This document shows positions 11,122-22,449 of a stretch of 64,000 nucleotides of DNA, piece by piece. A program made the translations under genes and the position numbers. The notes under the pieces are model-generated. The model did no database searches. It saw only the letters and a program-made list of their open reading frames with translations, and was not told the origin of the DNA. Positions within the stretch are counted from its first letter, which is position 1, and the number at the start of each line of letters is the position of its first letter. This DNA comes from Diphasiastrum complanatum (Eukaryota > Streptophyta > Lycopodiopsida > Lycopodiales > Lycopodiaceae), in the NCBI GenBank assembly GCA_029204225.1, contig CM055096.1, positions 68,765,741 through 68,829,740 on the forward strand, given 5' to 3'.

Positions 11122-11605
11122 TTACTCCTTACATGCAAAGGAATACAGACAAAGCATGTGGATCTCAAGATCCCAAATTATCAACTTTTGGCATCTTCCT
11201 ATCAAACACCATTGATAAGAGATACATCCAATTGAAGTCATCAATGAAGGAGATACATATGAAAGCACCATCTTTGCTTCTACTCGATGAAACATGATCA
11301 TCCAAATGCACAAGATGAAAAATTGATGAGAAGTAGTAGAACATCTTTGAAATGACTCTCCAAGTGCTTTTGCCAAAGCACAATCTTCACGAGCCTTACC
11401 ATCATGGAACATAGATTGGGGCAATCCAATTGCCTTCTCTCCTTGAGCATGGAAAGCATGTATTTTTATTGAGATGATCCAAGCTCTTCTTGACCATTCC
11501 TCCATAGGTGTGGTCTAGGCGGGTGTAGCCAAAAAAGGCTATGCCTTGAGGGGAAGTGTTAGAAAGTGTCCAAGCTATAGCCTTTGCACAACACTCTAGG
11601 AACAC
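11122..11605 (-). pseudogene. Copia integrase relic
   Basis: On the minus strand, shifting frames give a degraded integrase: a GGMVKKSL block, CALAK/FGKSTWR (like the C-x-x-C-x-x-GK zinc-finger end), SIFHLVHLDDHVSS (like the LELIHSDxxGP block) and AFICISFIDDFNWMYLL (like YFVTFIDDxSRxxWVY). At least two frame changes and several stops show it is dead. A frame of about 120 codons just downstream (10728-11096, minus) is not recognisable and may be further decayed element sequence. Confidence 0.55.
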
Positions 11606-12600
11606 AAATGGATGGGTAGCTCAGTGGTAGAGCAAAGTAATGTTCTAGTTGCATGCTGAATCCGCTTGATCTTAAAAATTCTATACAATTTGAATTCTGA
11701 AATTTTTCTGTCTTTCTTTCGTTTAGCGCTAGATCATCTAAGTGTCACTATATGCAGAGAGCTTAATCTATCCATTTTTTGCAGATCAGAGAACAATCAT
11801 TCAAATGTGTACATGCTTCCTGATTCTCGATAATCTACACATGGTCATGGTCATGGTTCCCAACCAGGTTATTTGAACTGTGCTAATATATCATTTCTTT
11901 CTACAATAGCTCCGTTTGTCAAGGGTCTATGCCTCTTTCATTCTAACCATTTTTGCTCTTGCTATGTGGATGAAGGTTGATGGTTGTCATTAGGTTTGTA
12001 GTATTGGAATCCCAACAAGGATGCAAAGGTAAAGATAGGATCATTTATATAGAGTACAGTACTGTTATTCTCTTAAATGAAATGTATTGCTTTTCTAGTA
12101 CTAACGTTTGCTTCAGTTTTGGATTCGTTTGTACTCCGGATGATATTTTACATCAAAGATTCAAATGCATGCGATATTGGAACGACTTTGCACCTTCATT
12201 CACAAATCATTCATATGCATAGCGTATATAGTTTTTGTTGTAGCAATCATAAATTAGCAGTGTTTTGAATGATTTTTGTTAAGAGGTATGAGTTGATAAT
12301 TCTGCTCTCCATTATGCTTCAGAAATAATGTCGACTAATTTTATACAAATTTGTACCTACCATTTTTTGAGACCATAACAAACCTTCAAGATGGCCTCAT
12401 TTCGTTGTATCACTAGCTGTTCTGATCCTTTAAAAACAACCATGAACTGGGATAAAACAACTCAATAGATGAAAATTTTGCATGAGTTTTAGGAAGATAA
12501 CAAGGTGCATGCGTATTGAGAGCCTTTAATTTGAAGATGCAAGGAAATTTCAATTTGCATGCTTCGGTTTGTTACATGTAACAACTAGGGACTTAATTTC
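11606..12600. other. No gene recognised; a tRNA-like patch at 11612-11632
   Basis: GGGTAGCTCAGTGGTAGAGC at about 11613-11632 is a good A-box (tRNA D-arm) match, but I find no B-box (GGTTCGANNCC) at the right distance. It is at most a tRNA or SINE remnant. The remainder is AT-rich without recognised content. Confidence 0.4.
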
Positions 12601-12611
12601 ATATTTTGTGT

Positions 12612-12838
12612 GACAAAATTTTTCAGCAAAATGAGTCCCAATCAATCCTAAAAGTGCTGGAGGATGCACAAATAAAATATCTAGATCCAAACTATGAGCT
12701 AGAATCAAGACTAGTTACCAAAACTAGCAAATTTGGCATTTAACTCCACATTAGGCACATAGATTTGATCAAATGAACCAAAGTAAAGTACGACCAAAAT
12801 TGGTCAAACTAGAATTGTGAAATTTCAATACTCCTCCT
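12612..12838 (-). repeat. Copia A 3' LTR, internally deleted
   Basis: Read on the minus strand, a GTGAGGAGGAG purine tract (12830-12845) precedes TATTGAAATTTCACAATTC, and the LTR runs to about 12612. It matches both ends of the Copia C LTR (7355-8046) but lacks about 450 bp of its middle. It lies directly downstream of the Copia A RNase H stop, as a 3' LTR should. Confidence 0.55.
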
Positions 12839-12844
12839 CACAAT

Positions 12845-14782
12845 CTAGCTAGATGATAACATAGCTTTACTAATTAAGCCAAGGGCTGATCTAAGCTTCA
12901 AAAAAGCATTCTTTTGAAGAGGCTTTGTCAATATATCAACTATGCATTCTTCACTTGAAACATGCTCCAATGAGACCTCCTTATCTTGGACCTTTTCTCT
13001 TACAAAGTGGTGAGAAATCTCTATGTGTTTGATCCTTGCATGGTAGATTCGATTGGATGCTAGGTGTTGGGCTGAGATGTTGTCGTTGTAGATGAGTGGA
13101 ATGACACCTGATTTGATCACTTTGAGCTCCTCAAGCAATGTCTTGATCCATAGTACTTCCTTGGTTGTGGTTGTTAGAGCCTTGTACTCGCCCTCGGTTG
13201 ATGAAAGAGATATTGTTTCTTTCTTCTTTGATAGCCAAGAAACCACACCTTCTCCAATGAAAGTTGCAAATGCACTTGTTGTCTTTCTATCCTTCTTGTC
13301 CCCTACAAAATCAAAATCACTAAAAGCATGCAAGTTAATGGATTCACCTCTATAAAGGATGCCAAAATCTAGTGTGCCCGAGATGTATCTCAATATTCTT
13401 TTGGCACATTTCCAATGGATAACTAATGGATCTTGCATATTTTGACTAAGCTTGCAAACACTATAGCAAAGATCAGGTCTTGTTATGGTTATCCACATTA
13501 AGGAGCCAATAAGTTGCCTATAAAGAGTGATGTCCTTGAAGGATCTTTCATCCTCTTTATTGGTTACTTTTACATCATGATCCATAGGAGTCTCTATATG
13601 CTTGCATCCATGCATGTTAAATCTATTGAGTAATGAAATGGCACACTTAGATTGACAAATTAAGACATAATCTAAAGATCTAAGTACTTCCATACCCAAA
13701 ATGAAGTGCAAAAGCTCGAGATCTACCATCTTGAACTCTTTGGATAGATCTAGCTTAGTTTTCTCAACACCTTCTAAATTATCTCCACTAAGTATGATAT
13801 CATCAACATAAAGTAATAAAAGTACAATGCCTTTTGCACTAAATCTTATGTACAAAGTGGGATCATACTCACTAGGAGTAAATCCAATAGAGATAAGAAA
13901 AGTATTGAGCCTTGTGTTCCAAGTTCTAGAAGCTTGTTTCAAACCATACAAGCTCCTCTTGAGATGACACACCTTGTCTTCCATACCTTGCTTGATGAAG
14001 CCCTCATACTGCTCCATGAATATATCCTCTTCCAAATGAGCGTTTAAGAAAGCATTTGGAACATCCATTTGAAACAATAACCAATCAAAGTGAGAAGCAA
14101 GAGCAATGATTAGTCTTATGGTGACCATCTTTACCACGGGTGCAAAGGTCTCATCATAATCTATGCCCTTTGATTGAGCATACACCTTGGCTACAAGCCT
14201 TGCCTTGTGCTTAGAAACACTCCCATATTGATTCAACTTGAGCTTAAAAACCCACTTACATCCAATTACATTCCTATCCAAAGGTAGATCAACAAGCATC
14301 CAAGTATCATTCTCCATCAATACATTGTACTCATCACACATAGCTTGAAACCACTCCTTTGATTCTAAAGCTTCAGTAACATTTGAAGGCTCTTCAAAAG
14401 ATGTGATGAAGACATAAGAAGAAGTACTTCCCTCAGCTTGCTTACCCTTGTCCTTGTATGTGAGCCTTAATGGCTCCATTCTTGACCTTGTGGATCTTCT
14501 TGGTGTGCTTGGTGTTCTTGGTTCTAGCTCCTCCTCATGATCAAGCTCCTCCTTGATCTCGGGTACCTCTCTTCCAATAGAGTGGTTAGATGAATCATCT
14601 TCAAGCTTATGCATTCTAGTCTCATCAAAAATGATATCTCTAGAAATGACAACCTTTGAGAAGAGGGAATATAGATTTTGTAACTTTTGCTTGCATTGCC
14701 ATAACCTACCATGATCCCCTTCATGGATGATGGATCCTCCTTGGTTCTTTTGTCCAAAGGGACATGTACATAGCAAATTCAT
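12845..14782 (-). CDS. Copia A reverse transcriptase and RNase H
   Basis: This intact frame of 645 codons is the C-terminal half of a Ty1/Copia Pol. In order: integrase C-terminal remnant (SRDIIFDET), Ser/Arg linker, RT starting EWFQAMCDEY...NDTWMLVDLP, the palm block QMDVPNAFLN (Lys to Pro in MDVK), SLYGLKQASRTW, the catalytic LLLLYVDDIIL, GSLMWITITRPDLCYSV, then RNase H with SLSSTEGEYKAL and the C-terminal DILTKPL. It copies element RNA into DNA in Gag particles. Its ATG overlaps the end of the integrase frame at 14779, so Pol is interrupted only by a small frame change there. Good preservation suggests relatively recent activity, although gag is truncated. Confidence 0.92.
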   Translation of the reverse strand: MNLLCTCPFGQKNQGGSIIHEGDHGRLWQCKQKLQNLYSLFSKVVISRDIIFDETRMHKLEDDSSNHSIGREVPEIKEELDHEEELEPRTPSTPRRSTRSRMEPLRLTYKDKGKQAEGSTSSYVFITSFEEPSNVTEALESKEWFQAMCDEYNVLMENDTWMLVDLPLDRNVIGCKWVFKLKLNQYGSVSKHKARLVAKVYAQSKGIDYDETFAPVVKMVTIRLIIALASHFDWLLFQMDVPNAFLNAHLEEDIFMEQYEGFIKQGMEDKVCHLKRSLYGLKQASRTWNTRLNTFLISIGFTPSEYDPTLYIRFSAKGIVLLLLYVDDIILSGDNLEGVEKTKLDLSKEFKMVDLELLHFILGMEVLRSLDYVLICQSKCAISLLNRFNMHGCKHIETPMDHDVKVTNKEDERSFKDITLYRQLIGSLMWITITRPDLCYSVCKLSQNMQDPLVIHWKCAKRILRYISGTLDFGILYRGESINLHAFSDFDFVGDKKDRKTTSAFATFIGEGVVSWLSKKKETISLSSTEGEYKALTTTTKEVLWIKTLLEELKVIKSGVIPLIYNDNISAQHLASNRIYHARIKHIEISHHFVREKVQDKEVSLEHVSSEECIVDILTKPLQKNAFLKLRSALGLISKAMLSSS

Positions 14783-15666
14783 CCAAACACCTTTAAGCTT
14801 TTGATATTAGGCTTTTTTCCATACAATAACTCATAAGATGTTTTACCATTCATAGAGCTACATGGAACTCTATTACATAAGAAGTTAGCACATGTGAGAG
14901 CTTCTCCCCAAAAAGACTTAGGTAGGCATGCATCTAACCTTAGAGCTTTAGAACACTCACATAGTGTCCTATTTCTCCTCTCGGCCACCCCATTTTGTTG
15001 AGGAGTGTAGGGGCAAGATAACTCCTTCTTGATCCCTTCTTGATCACAAAAGTCTTTAAAATCATTGGAGACATATTCTCCTCCATTGTCGCTTCTAAAG
15101 AACTTGATATTGTGATTATGATGCTTTTCAACAAAAGTCTTGAACTTTACAAAACTCACAAAAACATGTGCTTTAGAGGAAAGTAGACATACCCATCCAT
15201 ATCTTGAGTAGTCATCTATAAAGGTGACAAACATTGTAGCTCCATCATTGCCCTTTGTGCTAGCAGAATGCACATCCGAGTGGATCAACTTGAGAGGATG
15301 ACTTGTCTTCGTGATTGAGCTTGAAAAAGGTAACTTGTGTGCTTTAGCCAAGGCACAAGCTTGACACACCCTTTTCTCCTTTGCCAAAGATCTTGGTAGG
15401 CCAAGAGCAAGCTCCTCCTTGCACATAGCTTCCATGGACTTGGTGTTGATGTGACCAAGCCTCTTGTGCCACAAGTCAAATGTGGTCATCTTGGTCTCCT
15501 CGACTACCATCACAACTTGGTTAGGATTTACAAAAGCATCAAGCTTAAACAACCTCCCAAACCTTGTTCCCCTTGCTATGATCATCCCACTTTTCTTGAT
15601 GTTGCATACATTAGTAGAGAACTCCACAATGAAACCATGATCTAAAAGTTGGCCAACACTAAGCAA
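14779..15666 (-). CDS. Copia A integrase
   Basis: The frame has 295 codons and begins at the end of the protease domain (MLSVGQLLDHG). The zinc-binding HHCC domain follows: LWHKRLGH...CQACALAKAHKLPF. The catalytic core shows IHSDVHS with the first Asp, FIDDYSRYGWV with the second, and FFRSDNGGEYVSNDF...QNGVAERRNRTL carrying the catalytic Glu region. The frame ends inside the C-terminal GKKP...KVFG block and RT follows in the next frame. Integrase inserts the element cDNA into chromosomes. Confidence 0.9.
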   Translation of the reverse strand: MLSVGQLLDHGFIVEFSTNVCNIKKSGMIIARGTRFGRLFKLDAFVNPNQVVMVVEETKMTTFDLWHKRLGHINTKSMEAMCKEELALGLPRSLAKEKRVCQACALAKAHKLPFSSSITKTSHPLKLIHSDVHSASTKGNDGATMFVTFIDDYSRYGWVCLLSSKAHVFVSFVKFKTFVEKHHNHNIKFFRSDNGGEYVSNDFKDFCDQEGIKKELSCPYTPQQNGVAERRNRTLCECSKALRLDACLPKSFWGEALTCANFLCNRVPCSSMNGKTSYELLYGKKPNIKSLKVFG

Positions 15667-15744
15667 ATTCTTAGTGATGCTAGGAATGAAGAGAACACCA
15701 TCTATCTTAGTCTTCTTGGAAGATCCTAAGCATAAGGGAATGGA

Positions 15745-16262
15745 TCACACACCTTCAACTTTACATTCATGATCATTTGCTGTAAAAATGGACTTTATAG
15801 GTCCTACATAAGGTGTGAGTTGAGAAAAATACTCCCTTTTACCCAAAATGTGGGAGCTAGCCCCACTATCTATCCACCAAGGATCTTCACCTTTGACATT
15901 TGATGATGAAAAGGTTGACATCATGAGTGAGTCCTCATGATAGCTCTTTTCCTCCTCTTGTCCAGTGTTGGCTTGGCTTTGATCTTGCTTCCTCTTGAAG
16001 CACTCTGAGGCATAATGCCCCATCTCGCTACAATAATAGCACTTTATCTTAGATTTGTCCTTCTTGGGCTTGACTTGTGATGATGGTGATGTGGATCCTC
16101 CTTGATCTCCATCCTTTGCTTGCTCCCTTTGGAATGCTCCTCCCTTGGTCTTTGCTTTGCCTTTTCTCTTGAAAATTAAGGCTTTGTCATCACCATCATT
16201 GATGGAGAGCCTCTCCATCCTTGATTTGATATGAGCCTTCCTAACTCCTCGACCATCAAGAC
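15745..16262 (-). pseudogene. Copia A gag 3' part and protease, 5'-truncated
   Basis: The frame gives a basic stretch, a CCHC zinc knuckle (CYYCSEMGHYASEC) and the aspartic protease start WWIDSGASSHI with catalytic DSG. It stops within the protease, and Pol resumes in the following frame at about 15666. Upstream, at about 16262, gag breaks off in the middle of the capsid part and is joined to an unrelated Copia fragment on the opposite strand. About two thirds of gag, the 5' leader and the 5' LTR are therefore missing. Confidence 0.8.
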
Positions 16263-16265
16263 ACT

Positions 16266-16855
16266 TTGAAGGTCTTCAATGAAGAGCATTGGAAGCTAGT
16301 TTTGAGATACATCGTGAGAACTCGAGATTTTGGCATATTGTATGAGGGATCATCACCTAACTTGCTTGGATTTTCAGATTCGTACTTTGCTGGAGATCAA
16401 ATGAATAGGAAATCCATAAGTGCAAATTGTATTTTCATAGGTGATGGAACTATATCATGGATGTCAAAGAAACAAGCCACTATCTCATTGTCATCTAGTG
16501 AGCCAAGTACAAAGCACTTACTCATTGCACAAAAGAGATGGTATGGATCAAGAGGATGATCAAGGATCTTCACTTGCTGGATTTTTCAGAAAGCCCAATC
16601 ATCTTTTGTGACAACCTATTAGCCCAAAGTTGGCAAGCAATCCTATATTTCATGCTAGGGAGCAAGCATATTGAGGTGGCATATCACTTTGTGAGGGAGC
16701 AAGTCATGGCAAAGGAGGTGGAGCTTCAAAATGTTTTTTCAAGGGAATGTGTAGCTGATATCTTCACCAAAGCATTGGGAAAAGACTTGTTTATGAAGCA
16801 TATGACTTCACTTGGAGTATTCTCAAAGTCTATGCTAAAACTAGTGAAGTGAGAG
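16266..16855 (+). pseudogene. Copia B RNase H, 3' fragment
   Basis: Two overlapping frames on the + strand give the Copia RNase H: HWKLVLRYI...DFGILYEG, FSDSYFAGD, ISWMSKKQATISLSSSE, then after a frame change VWIKRMIKDLHLL, a KHIEVAYHFVREQV block and CVADIFTKALGK. The sequence differs substantially from Copia A's RNase H, so it is another family. It starts abruptly at about 16262 against Copia A gag on the other strand. Confidence 0.75.
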
Positions 16856-17420
16856 AGTGTGAAAGATTTCAACTAGTTTAGTTAATTTTGGTCATATTTG
16901 TTTATTTGGCAATTGAGGCCAATTTCATATTAGACTTAGAGATTGTCATTTCAAAGTTATTTTAGTTCAACTGTATTTGAAGTATCACTTTTATAAAGTG
17001 AGGGAAATAGTAGAAGGTTGAGTTTGGTAGATTCAAAATTGAATGTTGGAGACATTGAATCTAGTCCACATTATTGGTAGTTTTTGATATGGAGGGAAAC
17101 CAAGATCATTAATGAGACATGAATCTGCTATATATGGATGGCTATACACACGTGGGAAGAGAAGCTTTCTCTCTCTCTCTCTCTCTCATCTCATTTCATT
17201 CTTATACATGAGTTCTCTTGGGTTCATCTATCCACTGGTGCACTATATTGGTGATATCTTGCAATCTTGTGTGTAGAATGCTCAATTTATGCTATACTCG
17301 GATCCACATGTGTGAAATACAGTAGCTTTTATATGAACAGAAATTTCATTTCATCTTATGTTTGATGTTTGATCAAGTTCTTATTGAGTTTGTATCTCTT
17401 TCATTAAGTAGATGCTGATT
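16856..17420 (+). repeat. Copia B 3' LTR (probable)
   Basis: After the RNase H stop, a purine-rich AGTGAAGTGAGAGAG tract leads into TGTGAAAGATTTCAACTAG, a plausible TG-starting LTR. The first 55 bp are repeated in inverse orientation at 8920-8970. The right border is not clear; there is a CT run at about 17171-17188. Confidence 0.5.
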
Positions 17421-17506
17421 TCTCTACACTGCAAATGTGTGGATTGTGTTGACTTTCATACCAAAGATCAAGAGTACAAATTTGGATCTTAGTGATTCAT
17501 ATTTCT

Positions 17507-17660
<154 letters not shown>

Positions 17661-18234
17661 GTTGAAGTGGCATGAGTTTTTTTTATAGAGGTGCTCACAT
17701 AACATTATTGATGAAGTTTCAATTGAAAAGTTTTTTTTTGTCTACCATTGACTTACATTGTGAACACGTAGTTGAGTTTGAAAATGGCCAAGAGAGAGCC
17801 GTGTATGACAAGGTAGGATTGCAGAAAGAGGTTATAGAAAAAACACAATGAATAGTTAGAAAATTTGTCACAAGTTTGAATGTCATGATCACTCGGTATG
17901 TGCACTATAGAAGACTCTAATAATGAGAAATTGATTGTGTTTACATAGATGGATCATCTGTCGCAACAAAACCTACAATCAGATTTAGTTGAAAGGTGTC
18001 AAGGATGACTATAGTGTTAAAAAGACTAAGGTGTCAATGACAATCATCATTCTAACACTTTGACTCAATCAGCAAGTGCATGATGAAATTGGAACATTCG
18101 ATTCACAATGAAAGTAAAAAGAACATCAACCATACAATCACATTTAATGAATGTAGACTCTATTAAAATATGCATGAATGTATAGAAAGATTGCTATAAG
18201 AAAATCTGCTTTAGTAGTGTACAAGCCTAGAAAA

Positions 18235-18898
18235 AGAATAGTATGAGGACTAAGCATAAATAAGGCTCCAAGAGTGATTGATTGATTGATACATCTATCT
18301 ATTGCAAAACTAGTCACAAGATTTTGATCTAGACAAGCAATATTATATCCCACGATCAAGAGCAATCAAAAGCTTTGATTAAACATTGAATTCCAATCCC
18401 ACATGTGTATAGTACGGCCTCCAATAAGGCTTGTTATCAAAGATTAGGTGTAATCAAGTTTAGATACCAAAGCATTCACAAAAACTCAAGACAAATGTGT
18501 ATAAACCTTGAGATTGCCAATGCGCTCTCAAAAAACTATCTCCTCACTATGGAATGATGAATTGTTTGTACAATAGGGATCTTCTCCTCTCAAGTTAGGT
18601 GAAAATCCAGCATGTAATAAAGAAGATGATTGACTATTTTTGCCCTAATTTTTCAATGTTACCTAACCCTAGAGTTTTGCCAAGTTGGTGGCTAGGTCGA
18701 TCAACCACCCCCATGATTTAAGGAATTTGGTCCTATAATTAAGGAATTATGACCAAACAAACCTAACTAACCCTATGAATGAGATATAACCTATCTAGGG
18801 TAGCCTACACACATGGAAACATGCACTTACATGTGTGGGACCCACCTATGTACAAATTTATATGGTTTAATCAAGCTAGATTGCCAATCTCTCACACT
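18235..18898 (-). repeat. Element D 3' LTR
   Basis: This is the direct repeat partner of 21520-22199. It starts (minus strand) TGTGAGAGATTGGCAATC at about 18898, next to the GAGGAGGAG purine tract. The distal end near 18235 is approximate. Confidence 0.75.
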
Positions 18899-19131
18899 CC
18901 TCCTCAAATTTAGCTTGATCTATCTACAACTCTCTTTGCTTGATGAATAAATACTTTAGAAGTGTCTTAAAAAATCCAGCTACAAACAAGAAATTTTCAG
19001 ACTCCAATAGAGAATGATGTTTAGGAAGGATCTTTCACCACTCCTTAAAGAATCCCTTACAAGATGTTCCATTCATGTGTTTGTATACATGTAGCACACT
19101 TCAAAAACTATATACCATGCCAAGCTGTGAA

Positions 19132-19990
19132 TTACAAGGCATTTTGTGCACTTGATGATATATCTTTTGAGCTATTAAATGCATAAATAATGTTTCCAAA
19201 TCTAATTTGGCTTGCTTGATTCATATGGTTGAGCCTTGATGGCTCCATCTTGTTGCTCAAGGTTTTTCTTAGAGTCCTCAGATCTTGAACTTGCTCCTCC
19301 ATTTGACTTGACTCCAAGCCATCAATGAGTTGAATAAGGTGATGATCCATACATGCTTCTTCAAGTTGCAAGTCTTCCACTTATGAAAGATCATATTTCC
19401 ACCATTGACAACTTCTTTGGTGGAAAATATGTAGATTCTACAATCTCTACTTGAAGAGCAACAAACTACCATTACTCCTATCATTGATGTACGATTTTAT
19501 TTGATGTCCGTACATTAGAATGATCATGCACAAAGCATGTGGACACAAATATTTTCAAAACAAATTATGTTTAATCTTTTTATGACACTATTCAAACTAT
19601 TACAAAAAAAGCTATCCAATGAAATTACTTTCTCAACAACAAATGTAGATTGGAAAGCATTCAACTTCATTGTCTTGCATATCTACATAAAGTACTAAAC
19701 ATTTGCAAGATGCGCACTTGAATGGAAAAATTGCATGCAATTTGATGATGTGGCCTTTGTGTTTGAGGTCCTCCTTGGAGCTCTCGAGTTTTGAGGTTGA
19801 TCCTCAAAATCTTCTTCTCTTTTATGATACTCCTCAATCCTTGCAAGCTTCTTGTCAACAAGATTGTTAGTTGCACTCACAATAGCAACCCTAACATCCA
19901 ATTTAAACAATCTCCCTTGTTTAAATCCTCTTGCAGTGCATTTCCCATTCATCATGATAGAACAAACTCCCATGCTCAAATTTGACATCT
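19132..19990 (-). pseudogene. Element D protease end and integrase C-terminal remnant
   Basis: Minus-strand pieces give the end of the protease region (KQGRLFKLDV) and then a stretch shared with element E. The shared part contains CCSSSRDCRIYIFSTKEVVN followed by GGNMIF, which I read as a corrupted form of the Copia integrase tail (GYxxxSKGYRxYxxxTKKVxxSRDVxFxE). An acidic stretch (IDGLESSQMEEQ) ends it. Several frame changes interrupt it. Confidence 0.55.
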
Positions 19991-20162
19991 AAGCCACTAT
20001 CCATTAGTTGACCAACACTTAACAAGCTCTTTGTCATTGATGGAACATAAAAGGACATTGTCTAGAGCCATACTTTTAGAAGATTATGGACATAAAGAGA
20101 TGCTATTAACACCGTCTATCCTACACTCTTCATTACTTGCAGTAAAGTCAAACTTTTTAGCA

Positions 20163-21085
20163 TCATCGAAAGAGTAAAGTTGAGAAGAAGTCATTTTCAT
20201 AAGTCATGTGGGAGGTAACCCCACTATCAATCCACCATGACTCCGTTGAGTTGATCTTGCTTGCTGGTAAGGATGTAGATGACATCAAGGACAATTCTTC
20301 TTCATCCTCCTCCTCTTCATCTGCAAGGTTTCCTTGTTTGTTCTCCTCCTCTTGTGCTCTTTTTCTTTTGTAGCATTCAAATGCAAAATGCCCCTTCTTT
20401 CCACAAAAGAAGCATTTTAGGCTTGACTTGTCCTTTGGATTTGAACTTAATGCTTGATCCTCCTCCTTGGCCTCCTTTCCTTGATCCTTCTTGGATCTCT
20501 TGGTCTTTTTCTTGCCCTTGAATGAGAAATTTGCTTTCTCATTTTCATCTTGCAATAATAAGGAACTCATCCTAGCTTTTGCATGAAGCATCCTACACTC
20601 TTCAGCCACTAGCACACTATGGAGCTTATCAATTCAGACAAAGTATCTTGGATGGCAAAACTTTGAACCAAATTTGTGAATTCATCACCTAGGCCATTTA
20701 GGATCACTTGTACTAGCTCATTATATTTAATCTTCTCTCCAATAGAAGCCAACTCTTTGTTGAGAGACTTGATTCTAAGCACATAATCTTGGGAATTTTT
20801 CTCACTTCTCCTCATGCTTTGCAAGATTTGATTCCTAATTATGAGAACTCTAGAAGCGTTGTTGCATTCATATATAGCTTTTAAAGAATCCCAAGCTTCC
20901 TTGGCCGATGTGCAAGAGGATACCTTCTTCAAGAAGTCATCGCTAACATTCATTTTGATGTAATGAAGTGCTAGTCTTGCCTTCTTCTTGTGTCTAACCA
21001 ACTCTTGTCCTCCAAAAGGCTCATGCTCTTCTTCTAGGACAATATCAAAGAGGTCTTGAAGCACTAAGAGTGACTCCATCCTCAC
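20163..21085 (-). pseudogene. Element D gag with zinc knuckle and protease start
   Basis: The frame at 20609-21085 carries the Copia capsid region (RMESLLVLQDLFD, CTSAKEAWDSLKAIYE, RNQILQSMRRSEK, IKSLNKELASIGEK, VILNGLGDEFTNLVQSFA). A frame change near 20612 leads to 20163-20615 with VAEECRMLHAKARMSSLLLQ, a lysine-rich linker, zinc knuckle CFFCGKKGHFAFEC and protease start WWIDSGVTSH, where Ala of the usual DSGA is Val. One frame change separates otherwise good coding sequence. Gag packages the element RNA. Confidence 0.8.
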
Positions 21086-21519
21086 TTTCCATATTTAATA
21101 GTTTGTAGAATTTAACCTCTCAATAGGTCCAAAAAGAAATTTACTAATGGACCCCATCTTCCTAAAGACTTGTATTATTGATGTACTTCTTGACTCTCCC
21201 TAAGTTCTTTTCCAAAATTTTCCTCACTAGCAACTCACTTGATGTTTATAAAGACTCAAGTGCCAAGCATTCCCCTTGATGTTGATTCAAAAGGACACTT
21301 AGAAAGGATTCTACAAAACAATGCTCAAAAAAATTGGAAGTGATTTGAATCTAGAAACTCACAAAGGTTTCACTTGTCTTTTCTACCTCAAATTTGAATT
21401 CTAGCCCTCTCTTTGGAATTCTAGTCACATCCCTCACACTCTCTCACAAAGATAGAATGTAGATAAGATGAGATTCTATCAAAGAACTATCAAATCAAGT
21501 CAATTTATTCAATTTTGGA

Positions 21520-22199
21520 CAAAAACATGCCTAAATAAGGACCATAAATGAACCTACATAAGGATCCAAGAGTGATTGATTAGTTGATACACCAATATAT
21601 TGCAAAACTAGTCACAAGATTTTGATCTAGACAAGCAATATTGGATTCGACAATCAAGAGCAATCAAAAGCATTGATCAAACACTGAATTTCGACCCCAC
21701 ACGTGTAGTACGGCCTCCAGTACAACCTACTATCAAAGATTAGGTGTAATCAAGTTTAGATACCAAAGCATTCACAAAAACTCAAGACAAATGTGTAGAA
21801 ACCTTGAGATTGCCAATGTGCTCTCAAAAAACTATCTCCTCATTATGAAATGATGAATTGTATGTACAATAGGGCTCTTCTCCTCTCGAGTTAAGTGAAA
21901 ATCCAGCATGTAAGAAGAAAGATGATTGACTATTTTTGTCCTGATTTGTCAATCTTACCTAACCCTAGAGTTTTGCCAAGTTGGAGCTAGGTTGATCAAC
22001 CAGCTCATGATTTAAGAAATTTGGTCCTATAATCTAGGAATCATGACCAAAAAAATATAACTCTATGAATGAGATCTAGCCTATCTAGGGTAGCCTACAC
22101 ACATGGAAACATGGATTCACACGTGTGGGACCTACTTATGTACAAAGTTACATGGTTTAGTCAAGCTAGATTTGCCAATTTTTTGCCAATTTCTTACAA
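21520..22199 (-). repeat. Element D 5' LTR
   Basis: This is the direct repeat partner of 18235-18898. The minus-strand start TGTAAGAAATTGGC is at 22199. Differences from the 3' LTR are frequent (for example GTAGTACGGCC versus GTATAGTACGGCC), so insertion is not recent. The sequence just inside (21380-21500) is the leader; no clear initiator-Met primer-binding site is visible. Confidence 0.7.
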
Positions 22200-22390
22200 T
22201 AAAGAGTGATGATTATATAGTTTGGACTGTCACATATAGTGTAGACATTCGATTCAACAACATTTAAATAAAAGTCAAGTTGTAAAATGTAATCATTGAT
22301 TCGTTGGGTGCTTGTTGATGCCCATAGAGAGCTTTATGAATCTTACAAACTCGGTCTTGAAGACCTTCAATGACATAGCATTCAGGTTGT

Positions 22391-22394
<4 letters not shown>

Positions 22395-22448
<54 letters not shown>
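22395..22448. repeat. (AT)n microsatellite inside a Copia RT relic
   Basis: About 50 bp of TA repeats, placed immediately after the HHMD codons of the minus-strand Copia RT fragment. It has replaced or expanded within the RT palm coding sequence. Confidence 0.9.

Positions 22449-22449
<1 letters not shown>

Larger units (their letters stand above)
18235..22199 (-). mobile_element. Non-autonomous Copia element D with both LTRs
   Basis: Two direct repeats, about 18235-18898 and 21520-22199, align along their whole length with many point differences and small indels, for example around AACTAGTCACAAGATTTTG and GCCTATCTAGGGTAGCC. On the minus strand each begins TGTRAGARATTGGCAA. A purine tract (GAGGAGGAG) sits inside the low-coordinate LTR, as a 3' LTR requires. 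The interior encodes Gag and a protease start, then only a degenerate remnant of the integrase end. No integrase core, reverse transcriptase or RNase H is present. A second copy of the same layout is at 43560-46630 (+). It would have depended on enzymes from other Copia elements. Confidence 0.8.

Noticed and set aside
11612-11680. Possible tRNA gene
   Set aside because: There is an A-box match but no B-box and no acceptor stem pairing, so not a functional tRNA.
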